From assembly GCA_019454835.1 (NCBI GenBank), contig JACFNP010000038.1, positions 1 through 34,453 on the forward strand: DNA of 34,453 bases, in the 5' to 3' direction. Below the pieces are notes generated by a model. That model saw nothing but the letters and a program-made list of their open reading frames with translations. It made no database searches and had not been told where the DNA came from. Made by a program: the position numbers and the translations under genes. Position 1 is the stretch's first letter, and every line of letters starts with the position of its first letter. The DNA comes from Rubellimicrobium sp. Lineage in GTDB: Bacteria > Pseudomonadota > Alphaproteobacteria > Rhodobacterales > Rhodobacteraceae. Positions 1-6,911 of this stretch are shown here, piece by piece.

Positions 1-1
1 G

Positions 2-622
2 CTGGCCGGGCTGAACCCTTCGGGCGTGATCTGCGAGATCATGAACGAGGACGGCACCATGGCGCGGCTGCCCGATCTGGTGGCGCTGGCGCAGCGGCTG
101 AACATCCGCATCGGCACGATTTCCGACCTGATCGCCTATCGCCGCCGCCACGACAATCTGGTGCGGATGGCTGCGGCGCAGCGGGTCACCTCGGCCTTCG
201 GCGGCGAATGGGAGATGCGCATCTGCACCGATGTCACCCATGGCGCCGAACATATCGCGCTGGTCAGGGGCGACATTTCCGGCGACGCGCCGGTTCTGGT
301 GCGGATGCACACGCTCGACCCGCTGGCCGACATCGCCGGGATCGGCCCCCATCACGGCACCTTCGGCGCGGCGATGGCCGAAATTGCCCGCGAGGGGCGC
401 GGCGTGCTGGTGCTGCTGCGCGACACGAACATGCAGCTTGCCAGCCCCGGCGTGGTCTCGCCCCATACGTTGCGCCAGTATGGCATCGGGGCGCAGATCC
501 TGTCGGCGCTCGGCCTGCACCGGATCGAGCTTCTGTCCAATTCACCGCAGCCGCGCGTGGTCGGGCTTGATGCCTACGGCATCGAGATCACCGGCACCCG
601 GCCCATTCCCGAGGACAAGTGA
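2..622 (+). CDS. ribB: 3,4-dihydroxy-2-butanone 4-phosphate synthase with degenerate GTP cyclohydrolase II-like domain (3' part)
   Basis: The gene enters from the left edge, so only its 3' part is seen. The first codons give the end of the DHBP synthase domain (AGLNPSGVICEIMNEDGT, then ARLPDL and ISDLIAYRR), which makes the four-carbon riboflavin precursor from ribulose 5-phosphate. A region that aligns with GTP cyclohydrolase II follows: VRMHTLDPLADIAG, then EGRGVLVLLRD, then LRQYGIGAQILSALGL and a GLDAYGIEI ending. The three zinc-binding cysteines expected in real GCHII (pattern C...CDC) are absent and the middle is shortened. It therefore resembles RibBX-type proteins, in which this domain is not a cyclohydrolase. 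It lies one base before ribH and is surely cotranscribed with it. DHBP synthase identity is firm; the role of the second domain is unknown. Confidence 0.9.
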   Translation: MAGLNPSGVICEIMNEDGTMARLPDLVALAQRLNIRIGTISDLIAYRRRHDNLVRMAAAQRVTSAFGGEWEMRICTDVTHGAEHIALVRGDISGDAPVLVRMHTLDPLADIAGIGPHHGTFGAAMAEIAREGRGVLVLLRDTNMQLASPGVVSPHTLRQYGIGAQILSALGLHRIELLSNSPQPRVVGLDAYGIEITGTRPIPEDK

Positions 623-623
623 C

Positions 624-1142
624 ATGGCCGGAGTCACGGAATACAGCCTGCCTGCGCCGGTCTTCACGCGGGCGCCGAAGCTGCTGATCGTCACCGCGCC
701 GTATTACCGCGACATCGCCGATGCGCTGCTGGCGGGCGCGCGCGCCGCTGCCGCCGCCGTCGGGGCGACCATCGAGGAGATCGAGGTGCCCGGCGCGCTG
801 GAAATCCCGCCCGCCATCGCCGCCGCCGCGCGGCTGGCCGAACATGACGGCTATGTGGCGCTGGGCTGCGTGATCCGGGGCGAGACCTCGCATTACGATA
901 CCGTCTGCAACGAATCGGCGCGCGGGCTGATGCAGCTCGGCCTGGCGGGGCTGGCGGTGGGCAACGGGATTCTGACGGTGGAAAACCACGAACAGGCCCG
1001 CGTGCGGGCCGTGGATCAGGACAAGGGCGGCGGCGCGGCGCTGGCGGCGCTGCATCTGGTCGCGCTGGGCCAGCGCTGGGCCGGGCAGGGCAAGGGCGTG
1101 GGTTTTGCCCGCGACCGGATCGCGCCGGGTGCGCCCGCATGA
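624..1142 (+). CDS. ribH: 6,7-dimethyl-8-ribityllumazine synthase
   Basis: Lumazine synthase condenses 3,4-dihydroxy-2-butanone 4-phosphate with the ribitylamino-pyrimidine, the penultimate step of riboflavin synthesis. The 172-residue product has the family signature: VPGALEIPPAI at about residues 55-65, GCVIRGETSHYD with the catalytic His near 88, and GNGILTVEN near 113-121. The ATG chosen lies one base after the ribB stop and gives the usual family length (about 150-180); longer in-frame openings upstream only cover ribB in another frame. The stop overlaps the nusB start (ATGA), so translation is probably coupled. The order ribB-ribH-nusB is the common proteobacterial riboflavin operon. 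Confidence 0.95.
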   Translation: MAGVTEYSLPAPVFTRAPKLLIVTAPYYRDIADALLAGARAAAAAVGATIEEIEVPGALEIPPAIAAAARLAEHDGYVALGCVIRGETSHYDTVCNESARGLMQLGLAGLAVGNGILTVENHEQARVRAVDQDKGGGAALAALHLVALGQRWAGQGKGVGFARDRIAPGAPA

Positions 1143-1618
1143 AGAAGCCCGGACGCAACGACGCGGCGCGGCGCGCGCGGTCGGCGGCGCGGCTCTACGC
1201 CGTGCAGGCGCTGTTCCAGATGGAGGCGGCGGGCCAGTCGGTGGATTCGGTGGTCCCCGAGTTCGAGACCCACCGTTTCGGCGCCGTCTATGACGGCGAC
1301 GAGATGGCCGAGGGCGATGTCGACCTGTTCCGCGCGCTGGTCGGCGAGGCGGTGACCCGTCAGGCCCGCATCGACCAGATGACCGACCGGGCGCTGGTGG
1401 CGACATGGCCCATCGACCGGATCGACCCGACCCTGCGCGCATTGTTCCGTGCGGCGGGCGCGGAACTGGTGGCCCGCGACACGCCGCCGCGGGTGGTGAT
1501 CACCGAATTCGTCGAGGTGGCGCGGGCGTTCTTTCCCGAAGGCCGCGAGGCCGGGTTCGTGAACGCCGTCCTCGACCACATGGCCCGCGAGGCGCAGCCG
1601 GGGGCCTTTGCGGGCTGA
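1139..1618 (+). CDS. nusB: transcription antitermination factor NusB
   Basis: NusB binds boxA RNA with ribosomal protein S10 and supports antitermination at rRNA operons. The 159-residue protein has the all-helical NusB layout. A basic N-terminus (KKPGRNDAARRARSAARLYA) is followed by AVQALFQME near 21-29, a central PIDRIDPTLRALFRAA block near 91-106, and the C-terminal VITEFVEVARAFFPEG and FVNAVLDHMAR. The start overlaps the ribH stop by 4 nt. A structured RNA begins almost directly after its stop codon, so either the RNA has a promoter inside the end of nusB or it is processed from the operon transcript. Confidence 0.95.
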   Translation: MKKPGRNDAARRARSAARLYAVQALFQMEAAGQSVDSVVPEFETHRFGAVYDGDEMAEGDVDLFRALVGEAVTRQARIDQMTDRALVATWPIDRIDPTLRALFRAAGAELVARDTPPRVVITEFVEVARAFFPEGREAGFVNAVLDHMAREAQPGAFAG

Positions 1619-1620
1619 CG

Positions 1621-1790
1621 CGGTGGCGGGAACCGCTGCATCCGTGGGGCTGATGATTCCCGAGGACCTGCATGTACAGGTGGGCGCCAGATAACCGGGC
1701 CAGGGCCCGGACAGAGCCAGCTCCCTCGGAGTTGGTTACGGCCACTGGAAAGATGCAGCCGGACACGAGAAGAGCAGAAACCCGCCGCGA
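1621..1790 (+). ncRNA. ssrS: probable 6S RNA
   Basis: There is no reading frame here, but the sequence folds as a long interrupted rod. GCTGCATC at 1635-1642 pairs perfectly with GATGCAGC at 1752-1759. CCGTGG at 1642-1647 pairs with CCACTGG at 1742-1748 with one bulge. GGCGGG at 1625-1630 can pair with CCCGCC at 1781-1786. The inner part holds a hairpin ACCTGCATGTACAGGT and a CCGGGC/GCCCGG hairpin. A 7-bp hairpin CAGCTCC-CTC-GGAGTTG (1718-1734) sits directly before GGTTACGGCC. That order (TCCC-GAGG on the 5' side; small 3' hairpin, then GTTAC-GCC on the 3' side) matches the central bubble of 6S RNA as I recall it from E. coli. 6S RNA binds the housekeeping RNA polymerase holoenzyme. Ends are approximate; a cobalamin riboswitch and RNase P RNA fit worse. 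Confidence 0.65.
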
Positions 1791-1907
1791 GGGAAGGTAG
1801 GGCGGCGGGGGTGCGCGCGCAAGGGGCGCGGCGGCGGGCGTTCGATTTGTGCTCGGACGGGCGGGGGAGAGCGGGCGCGCGGCATGTTCCGTCACCCGCG
1901 AGGATTT

Positions 1908-2098
1908 CGTCATTGCGAGGAGGCGCAGCCGACGAAGCAACCCCGATGGCATTGCGCGAGAGGTCGAGGTCGCTTCGGCTTGCGCCTCGCAATGACGACC
2001 ACCAACCCCCGTCATTGCGAGGAGCCGCAGGCGACGAAGCAACCCCGATGTTGGGTGTGAGCGGTCGAGGTTGCTTCGGCTTGCGCCTCGCAATGACG
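1908..2098. repeat. two tandem copies of the GTCATTGCGAGG palindromic repeat
   Basis: Copy one is 1908-1997 and copy two 2010-2098. Both begin CGTCATTGCGAGG and end with the reverse complement CTCGCAATGACG; the interior arms pair imperfectly around a GAGCGGTCGAGG loop. They lie between the forward nusB/6S unit and the converging small reverse gene at 2268-2483. The 1791-1907 stretch before them is GC-rich and I see no gene in it. Just after the second copy, the bases to about 2125 (AAATATGCAGATCGCCCG, then CTGGCCCTG) resemble an end of the 174-bp miniature element at 5827-6000. Confidence 0.9.
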
Positions 2099-2212
2099 AA
2101 ATATGCAGATCGCCCGCTGGCCCTGTCGGACAGGCACCCCATGTTGCGCGAATTTCCGCCGTCCGGGCGGGTGGGTGTGCGTTCTTAACCTGAAATAAAC
2201 CTTTGGCGGACA

Positions 2213-2247
2213 ACAAATTTCTGGAAATTTGTTAGGCCAAATTTGGT
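2213..2247. promoter_or_regulatory. AT-rich palindrome cluster downstream of the DUF6324-like gene
   Basis: Inside an otherwise very GC-rich window there is a 9-bp-arm inverted repeat ACAAATTTC-TG-GAAATTTGT (2213-2232), followed by the perfect palindrome CCAAATTTGG (2238-2247). AAATTT cores begin at 2215, 2225 and 2239. The cluster lies between the repeat pair and the stop codon of the reverse gene at 2268. It could be a weak bidirectional terminator or a protein-binding site; the sequence alone does not decide. No gene is seen in 2099-2267. Confidence 0.4.
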
Positions 2248-2267
2248 GGAAACGCGATCTCGCCCCC

Positions 2268-2483
2268 CTACCGCCTTTTGCGCCCGCGCCCGCCGCCGCT
2301 GCCATGTGCCCGCGCCGCGCGGGCGGCCGCCACGATTTCCTCGGCGATCTCGTCGGCCTCCTCGGGCGTGAAATCCATCGGTATCTCGGTGCTGCCCGAC
2401 TCGACGAACAGCCGCACCATGCCGTGATCGGTGGGGCCGATCTGCAGGTTGGCCTCGATGTCGCGCTCGTTGTTGATGCCCAT
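2268..2483 (-). CDS. small conserved protein, DUF6324-like
   Basis: This is a 71-residue acidic protein. Its N-terminal half (MGINNERDIEANLQIGPTD, then GMVRLFVESGSTEIPMDFTP) looks like the alphaproteobacterial family DUF6324 as I remember it. A helix EEADEIAEEIVAAARAARA follows, then a Gly/Arg tail GSGGGRGRKRR. There is no signal peptide or membrane segment. It is divergent from tRNA-His and stands alone, with its 3' end facing the palindrome cluster and repeats. Function is unknown; the family name is from memory and less certain than the gene itself. Confidence 0.75.
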   Translation of the reverse strand: MGINNERDIEANLQIGPTDHGMVRLFVESGSTEIPMDFTPEEADEIAEEIVAAARAARAHGSGGGRGRKRR

Positions 2484-2547
2484 GTCGCCCTCCGGTCCCG
2501 GTGTCAGAACCCATGCCGGGCAGGGCGCGGCTTGGCAAGCCCGACCC

Positions 2548-2575
2548 TTGCAATCACCCCGGCCTGCCGTTAAGT
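2548..2575 (+). promoter_or_regulatory. putative sigma-70-type promoter of tRNA-His
   Basis: TTGCAA at 2548-2553 and TTAAGT at 2570-2575 are separated by 16 bp. Transcription would then start near 2582, a few bases before the mature tRNA 5' end at 2589. The -10 match is weak. Confidence 0.35.
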
Positions 2576-2588
2576 GCCGCCCTCGAGT

Positions 2589-2665
2589 GCCGCCTTAGCT
2601 CAGTTGGTTAGAGCGCTAGATTGTGGATCTAGAGGTCCCCCGTTCAAGCCGGGGAGGCGGTACCA
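2589..2665 (+). tRNA. tRNA-His (GTG anticodon)
   Basis: A full cloverleaf is visible. The acceptor is GCCGCCT/AGGCGGT, the D stem GCTC/GAGC, the anticodon stem CTAGA/TCTAG with loop TTGTGGA (anticodon GTG at 2623-2625), and the T arm CCCCG-TTCAAGC-CGGGG. Discriminator A is at 2662 and CCA is encoded at 2663-2665. Position 1 is G opposite U72 and the discriminator is A, so the usual G-1:C73 histidine identity pair is not encoded. This is the known alphaproteobacterial form of tRNA-His, recognised by a matching variant HisRS. Confidence 0.96.
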
Positions 2666-2721
2666 TTCCCGAACCCCTCCTGATGCGCTGCGGCAACACG
2701 TCCCGGCCCGGACCTTCGCGC

Positions 2722-2749
2722 TTGCGCATGGCTGCCATGCGGTTAGACA
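2722..2749 (+). promoter_or_regulatory. putative promoter of pntAB
   Basis: TTGCGC (2722-2727), a 16-bp spacer and TAGACA (2744-2749) precede pntA. The start would be near 2756, leaving a leader of about 33 nt with a good ribosome-binding site (GGAGG at 2777-2781). Match is moderate only. Confidence 0.35.
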
Positions 2750-2788
2750 GGGCGCCCAGTGGCAGAGGTGGATTGTGGAGGTCGGCGC

Positions 2789-4360
2789 GTGAAGATCGGA
2801 GCTGCGGGGGAACGTTTCCCCGGCGAGGCGCGTGTGGCGATGACCCCCGCCTCGGTGAAGGATCTGGCAAGGCTGGGCCATGAGGCGGTGATCGAATCCG
2901 GCGCGGGTGCCGCCGCCGGTTACCGCGATGACGACTATGCCGCCGCAGGCGCAACCGTCGTCGCCGACGAGGCGGCGGTGCAGGCGGCAGCCGATGTGCT
3001 GGTCCGCGTCCGCCCGCCCGAGTCTAGCGAAATTGCCGCGCTGCGGCCCGAACAGACGCTGATCTCCTTCTTCTACCCCGGCCAGAACGAAGCGGCGCTG
3101 AAGCAGGCGGCGGCCACCGGGGCCACGGTCATCGCCATGGACATGGTGCCGCGCATCTCGCGCGCGCAGAAGATGGACGCGCTGTCGTCGATGGCGAACC
3201 TCGCGGGCTACCGTTCGGTGATCGAGGCCGCGAACAATTTCGGCCGCTTCTTCACCGGCCAGGTGACGGCGGCGGGCCGCATCCCGCCCGCCCGCGTGCT
3301 GGTCGTGGGGGCGGGCGTCGCCGGGCTGGCCGCCATCGGCGCCTCGGTCTCGCTGGGGGCGGTCACGCTCGCCTTCGACGTGCGCCCCGAAGTCGCCGAA
3401 CAGATCGAATCGATGGGCGCGGAATTCGTGTTCCTCGATTTCGACTCCGAGGCCCAGGACGGCGCCGCCACCGGCGGCTATGCCGCGCCCTCGTCGCCCG
3501 AGTTCCTTGCCGCACAGCTCAGGAAATTCCGCGAGCTGGCGCCGTCCATCGACATCGTCATCACGACCGCGCTGATCCCCGGCCGCCCCGCGCCCAAGCT
3601 GTGGACGCGCGACATGGTCGAGATGATGAAGCCCGGCTCGGTCATCGTCGATCTGGCCGCCGAACGCGGCGGCAACTGCGAGCTGACCATCCCCGACGAG
3701 AAATTCGTCACCGAGGGCGGCGTCACCATCATCGGCTATACCGATTTCCCCTCGCGCATGGCGCAGCAGGCATCCAGCCTTTATGCCGCCAACATCGCCC
3801 ACATGATCGCCGACCTCACGCCGGGCAAGGACGGCGTGCTGGTGCAGGACATGGAGGACGATGTCATCCGCGGCGCCACCGTGACCCACGCGGGCGAGGT
3901 CACCTGGCCGCCGCCGCCGCCGAAAGTGCAGGCCATCGCGGTGCAGAAGCGCGAAAAGCCGAAGGAACTGACGCGCGAGGAAAAGATCGCGCTGGAAAAG
4001 GCGGCGTTCCGCAAGCAGACGGTGACCCAGGTGGCCACGCTGGCCATCGGCGGCATCCTCATCCTGCTCGCGGGTTATTTCGCGCCCGCCAGCCTGATGA
4101 CCCACCTGACCGTGTTCGTGCTGGCCTGTTTCATCGGCTTCCAGGTGATCTGGGGCGTGGCCCATGCGCTGCACACGCCGCTCATGGCGATCACCAATGG
4201 GATTTCCTCGATCATCATCATCGGCGCGCTGCTGCAGATCGGCTCGGCGGGCTGGCTGGTGCTGGTGCTGGCCGCCGTGGCGGTGGCGCTGGCCGGGGTG
4301 AACATCTTCGGAGGTTTCCTCGTGACCCGGCGGATGCTCGCCATGTTCCAGAAGTCGTGA
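2789..4360 (+). CDS. pntA: NAD(P) transhydrogenase subunit alpha
   Basis: This is the alpha subunit of the proton-translocating transhydrogenase, which uses the proton gradient to reduce NADP+ with NADH. The N-terminal cytosolic NAD(H) domain starts [19 protein letters not shown] and has a Rossmann motif [15 protein letters not shown] near residues 169-183. A Pro-rich linker (WPPPPPK) and basic helices lead to four membrane segments at about 413-430, 440-457, 465-487 and 488-512. Fusion of the NAD domain to these helices makes it the two-subunit (E. coli-like) form rather than the three-gene form of Rhodospirillum. I chose the GTG at 2789 because KIGAAGE aligns with family N-termini and GGAGG lies 7 nt upstream; an ATG ten codons earlier lacks both. 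Length is 523 residues. Confidence 0.93.
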   Translation: MKIGAAGERFPGEARVAMTPASVKDLARLGHEAVIESGAGAAAGYRDDDYAAAGATVVADEAAVQAAADVLVRVRPPESSEIAALRPEQTLISFFYPGQNEAALKQAAATGATVIAMDMVPRISRAQKMDALSSMANLAGYRSVIEAANNFGRFFTGQVTAAGRIPPARVLVVGAGVAGLAAIGASVSLGAVTLAFDVRPEVAEQIESMGAEFVFLDFDSEAQDGAATGGYAAPSSPEFLAAQLRKFRELAPSIDIVITTALIPGRPAPKLWTRDMVEMMKPGSVIVDLAAERGGNCELTIPDEKFVTEGGVTIIGYTDFPSRMAQQASSLYAANIAHMIADLTPGKDGVLVQDMEDDVIRGATVTHAGEVTWPPPPPKVQAIAVQKREKPKELTREEKIALEKAAFRKQTVTQVATLAIGGILILLAGYFAPASLMTHLTVFVLACFIGFQVIWGVAHALHTPLMAITNGISSIIIIGALLQIGSAGWLVLVLAAVAVALAGVNIFGGFLVTRRMLAMFQKS

Positions 4361-4373
4361 CGGAGGCCGCGTG

Positions 4374-5807
4374 ATGGATATCGGTTTCACCACGGCCGCC
4401 TATGTCGTTGCGGCGGTCCTGTTCATCCTTTCGCTCGGCGGGCTGTCGAACGAGGAAAGCGCCAAGCGCGCGGTCTGGTATGGCATGGTCGGCATGGCGC
4501 TGGCGGTGTTCGCCACCATGGCCGGGCCGGGGCATGGTCTGTGGCCGCTGTCGCTGGTGCTGCTGCTGATCGGCGGCGCGGGCGGCGCGGTGATCGCACA
4601 GCGCGTGCAGATGACGGAAATGCCGCAGCTTGTCGCCGCCATGCACAGCCTCGTCGGGCTGGCGGCGGTGCTGATCGGCTTCAACTCGCAGTTCGAGGAA
4701 ATCCGCATTGCGGCGCTGGACGGCACCGCGCGCGGGGCGCTCGAAGGGTTCTCGGCGGTGATCGCCGCGAAAAGCCCGGCGGAACTGTCGATCCTGCGGG
4801 TCGAGACCTTCCTCGGCGTCTTCATCGGCGCGGTGACCTTCACCGGCTCGGTGGTGGCCTACGGCAAACTTGCCGGTCGCATCAGCGGTGCGGCGAAGAA
4901 ACTGCCCGGCGGCCATGTCTGGAATGCGCTGGCGGCGCTGGTCTCGGTCGTGCTGCTGGTGGTCTATTTCCAGACCGGCAGCACATGGTCGCTGGCGGTG
5001 ATGACCATTGCGGCGCTGTTCATCGGCTGGCATCTCATCATGGGGATCGGCGGCGCCGACATGCCGGTGGTGGTGTCGATGCTCAACAGCTATTCGGGCT
5101 GGGCGGCGGCGGCCATCGGCTTCTCGCTGGGCAACGACCTGCTGATCGTCGTGGGCGCGCTGGTCGGTTCCTCGGGCGCGATCCTGTCCTACATCATGTG
5201 CCAGGCGATGAACCGCTCGTTCATCTCGGTGATCCTCGGCGGCTTCGGCGGCCCCAAAGGCCCCGCGATGGCGGTCGAGGGCGAACAGGTCGCCATCGAC
5301 GCTGACGGCGTGGCGGCGCTGCTGCAGGATGCGAAATCGGTCATCATCATCCCCGGCTACGGCATGGCGGTGGCGCAGGCGCAGCAATCGGTGTCCGAAC
5401 TCGTCCGCCGTCTGCGCGCCGAGGGCAAGGAGGTCCGCTTCGCCATCCACCCGGTCGCGGGGCGTCTGCCCGGCCACATGAACGTGCTCCTGGCCGAGGC
5501 CAAGGTGCCTTACGACATCGTGCTGGGCATGGACGAGATCAACGACGACTTCCCGGCAACCGATGTCGCCATCGTCATCGGCAGCAACGATATCGTGAAC
5601 CCGGCGGCGCAGGACGACCCCAACAGCCCCATCGCCGGGATGCCGGTGCTGGAATGCTGGAAGGCGGGCACCGTCGTGGTGCTGAAGCGCGGCCAGGGCA
5701 CCGGCTATTCGGGCATCGAGAACCCGCTGTTCTTCAAGGAGAACACCCGGATGTTCTTCGGCGACGCCAAGAAGTCCATCGACGATCTGCTGACCCGGAT
5801 CAACTGA
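4374..5807 (+). CDS. pntB: NAD(P) transhydrogenase subunit beta
   Basis: This beta subunit supplies most membrane helices and the NADP(H)-binding domain of transhydrogenase. About nine hydrophobic segments fill residues 5-275, including [19 protein letters not shown] near 80 and GFNSQFE near 102. The C-terminal domain begins near 318 with the NADP-binding loop [14 protein letters not shown] and contains [19 protein letters not shown] and the family signature [18 protein letters not shown] near 402. ATG 4374 is preferred over the adjoining GTG 4371 because the Shine-Dalgarno GGAGG (4362-4366) is then 7 nt away. It is 13 nt after pntA and cotranscribed. Shortly after its stop come the nested repeats at 5809-6096. 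Confidence 0.94.
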   Translation: MDIGFTTAAYVVAAVLFILSLGGLSNEESAKRAVWYGMVGMALAVFATMAGPGHGLWPLSLVLLLIGGAGGAVIAQRVQMTEMPQLVAAMHSLVGLAAVLIGFNSQFEEIRIAALDGTARGALEGFSAVIAAKSPAELSILRVETFLGVFIGAVTFTGSVVAYGKLAGRISGAAKKLPGGHVWNALAALVSVVLLVVYFQTGSTWSLAVMTIAALFIGWHLIMGIGGADMPVVVSMLNSYSGWAAAAIGFSLGNDLLIVVGALVGSSGAILSYIMCQAMNRSFISVILGGFGGPKGPAMAVEGEQVAIDADGVAALLQDAKSVIIIPGYGMAVAQAQQSVSELVRRLRAEGKEVRFAIHPVAGRLPGHMNVLLAEAKVPYDIVLGMDEINDDFPATDVAIVIGSNDIVNPAAQDDPNSPIAGMPVLECWKAGTVVVLKRGQGTGYSGIENPLFFKENTRMFFGDAKKSIDDLLTRIN

Positions 5808-5826
5808 AGCATTTCGCAGTCAAATG

Positions 5827-6000
5827 CAGGGCAATCGGGCGAACGGTATATTTCGTCATTGCGAGGCGGCGCAGCCGACGAAGCAACCTCGATGTCGTGT
5901 GCGAGCGGTCGGGGTTGCTTCGGCTTCGCCTCGCAATGACGGGATTTGCGGGTGGCGACGCCGTGCCAACCCGCGCAGGGCCGTTCGCCCGATTGCCCTG
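5827..6000. mobile_element. 174-bp miniature inverted-repeat element with 10-bp target duplication
   Basis: The ends are perfect 20-bp inverted repeats: CAGGGCAATCGGGCGAACGG at 5827-5846 and its reverse complement at 5981-6000. Both sides are flanked by the same 10 bp, CAGTCAAATG (5817-5826 and 6001-6010), as expected for a target-site duplication. The interior holds one copy of the GTCATTGCGAGG palindrome (5854-5941) and a non-palindromic right part with GGCGACGCCGTGCCAACCCG. There is no reading frame for a transposase, so it would need one in trans. A second copy of its right end, inverted, is at 32639-32711. Confidence 0.85.
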
Positions 6001-6040
6001 CAGTCAAATGGTAACATTTGACGCCCGCGACAATGCGCAA

Positions 6041-6094
6041 AAACAAAAACTCAGAGCGGGTCCGCTGAATCCGATCGGGCGAGACCCGCTCTGA
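6041..6094 (-). terminator. intrinsic terminator of rluE, overlapping its last codons
   Basis: Read on the reverse strand, a perfect 12-bp stem (6083-6094 with 6051-6062, 20-nt loop) is followed by GTTTTTGTTTTT (6050-6039). This is a classic rho-independent terminator. The rluE stop codon TGA is the last three bases of the stem (6053-6051), so the gene's C-terminal codons are the terminator hairpin itself. In the other direction (after pntB) the stem is preceded, not followed, by the A-rich run, so it fits rluE only. Confidence 0.75.
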
Positions 6095-6659
6095 AACTGC
6101 GCGCGGGCGCGGGGCGGCGCGGGGCGGTGACCTCGCGCCATTCGCCCGGCGCCAGCCCGTCCAGCGTCCAGTCGCCGATCCGCCAGCGCACCAGCCGCAG
6201 CGTCGGAAACCCGGCGGCGGCGGTCATGCGGCGCACCTGGCGGTTGCGGCCTTCGGAAATGGCGATCTCGAGCCAGCGGTCCGGCACCGTCAGCCGGTGC
6301 CGCACCGGCGGTTCGCGCGGCCAGAGCGCGGGTGCTTCGATCAGCCGCACCCGCGCGGGCTGCGTCGGGCCGTCGCGCAGGGTCAGGCCCCGGCGCAGCG
6401 GCTCGAGATCGGCCTCGGCGGGCGCGCCCTCGACCTGGGCGAGATAGGTCTTTTCCATCCCGTGCCGCGGCTCGGCGATCCGCGCCTGCAACCGGCCGTC
6501 GTCGGTCAGGATCAGCAGCCCCTCGCTGTCGCGATCAAGGCGGCCCGCCGGATAGACCTGCGGCGGCAGGCCGAACCGGGCGAGGGTGCGCTGTTCGCCC
6601 TCGCCGGTGAATTGCGACAGCACGTCGAAGGGCTTGTTGAACAGGATCAGCCGCGCCAT
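6051..6659 (-). CDS. rluE: 23S rRNA pseudouridine synthase of the RluE type
   Basis: This RsuA/RluE-family enzyme isomerises a uridine of 23S rRNA (U2457 in E. coli). The 202-residue product opens with the RluE-type [18 protein letters not shown] and has the catalytic loop [18 protein letters not shown] with Asp42. [32 protein letters not shown] and [18 protein letters not shown] follow near 142-180. There is no S4 domain, as in RluE. The family usually ends at about GEWREV; the last 23 or so residues here ([11 protein letters not shown]...DSADPL) run into a repeat-derived terminator hairpin and are probably a dispensable tail. The gene converges on pntB. Confidence 0.9.
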   Translation of the reverse strand: MARLILFNKPFDVLSQFTGEGEQRTLARFGLPPQVYPAGRLDRDSEGLLILTDDGRLQARIAEPRHGMEKTYLAQVEGAPAEADLEPLRRGLTLRDGPTQPARVRLIEAPALWPREPPVRHRLTVPDRWLEIAISEGRNRQVRRMTAAAGFPTLRLVRWRIGDWTLDGLAPGEWREVTAPRRPAPARSFRAGLARSDSADPL

Positions 6660-6702
6660 GGCGAATCTCTAGCGCAAAGCGACACGCCCCGTCACCCCCG
6701 GC

Positions 6703-6850
6703 AATCGGGCGCACCACATATCCCGTCATTGCGAGGAGGCGCAGCCGACGAAGCAACCCCGATGGTGTGTGAGCGGTCGGGGTTGCTTCGGCTTCGCCTC
6801 GCAATGACGGTGCACCAGGGCTATCGCATATGCCCGGCGCGGCAGGGGGC
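6703..6850. repeat. GTCATTGCGAGG palindromic repeat with flanking miniature-element-like end
   Basis: The core copy is 6724-6809. Its left flank from 6703 (GGCAATCGGGCGCACCACAT) resembles the outer end of the 174-bp element at 5827-5853, and the right flank has GGGCTATCGCATATGCCC. It lies between the divergent rluE and amidohydrolase genes, so both promoters must lie in or around it; I could not pick out a convincing promoter. Confidence 0.75.
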
Positions 6851-6911
6851 GCCGCGACCTTGCGGCGCGCCGGGGCGGGTGGCAGAGTCGCGCTTCATCA
6901 CGGAGAACATG

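Larger units (their letters stand above)
5809..6096. repeat. second repeat family (copy 1), interrupted by a miniature element
   Basis: Removing the 174-bp insertion and one target duplication leaves a continuous block starting GCATTTCGCAG. It has an 8-bp-arm palindrome GTCAAATG-GTAA-CATTTGAC, then ACGCCCGCGACAATGCGC, an A-rich tract and a 12-bp stem-loop at 6051-6094. The first part, as far as the bases before the stem-loop's distal arm, aligns with 28717-28800, where no insertion is present. The stem-loop lies over the end of rluE. Confidence 0.75.

Noticed and set aside
1621..1790. A cobalamin riboswitch or RNase P RNA instead of 6S RNA
   Set aside because: GCCACTGG and GCCAGATAACC recall parts of those RNAs, but the conserved cores are missing and no downstream gene would be regulated.
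2184..2198. A further CtrA-like site (TTAA-N7-TAAA)
   Set aside because: The second half has a mismatch and no promoter or gene start is near.
4371..4373. GTG 4371 as the pntB start
   Set aside because: It is only 4 nt from the Shine-Dalgarno; ATG 4374 has better spacing and fits the family N-terminus.
6297..6911. A longer amidohydrolase reading frame
   Set aside because: The extra 205 codons are antisense to rluE and then cross a repeat; the family N-terminus and a Shine-Dalgarno are at 6912.
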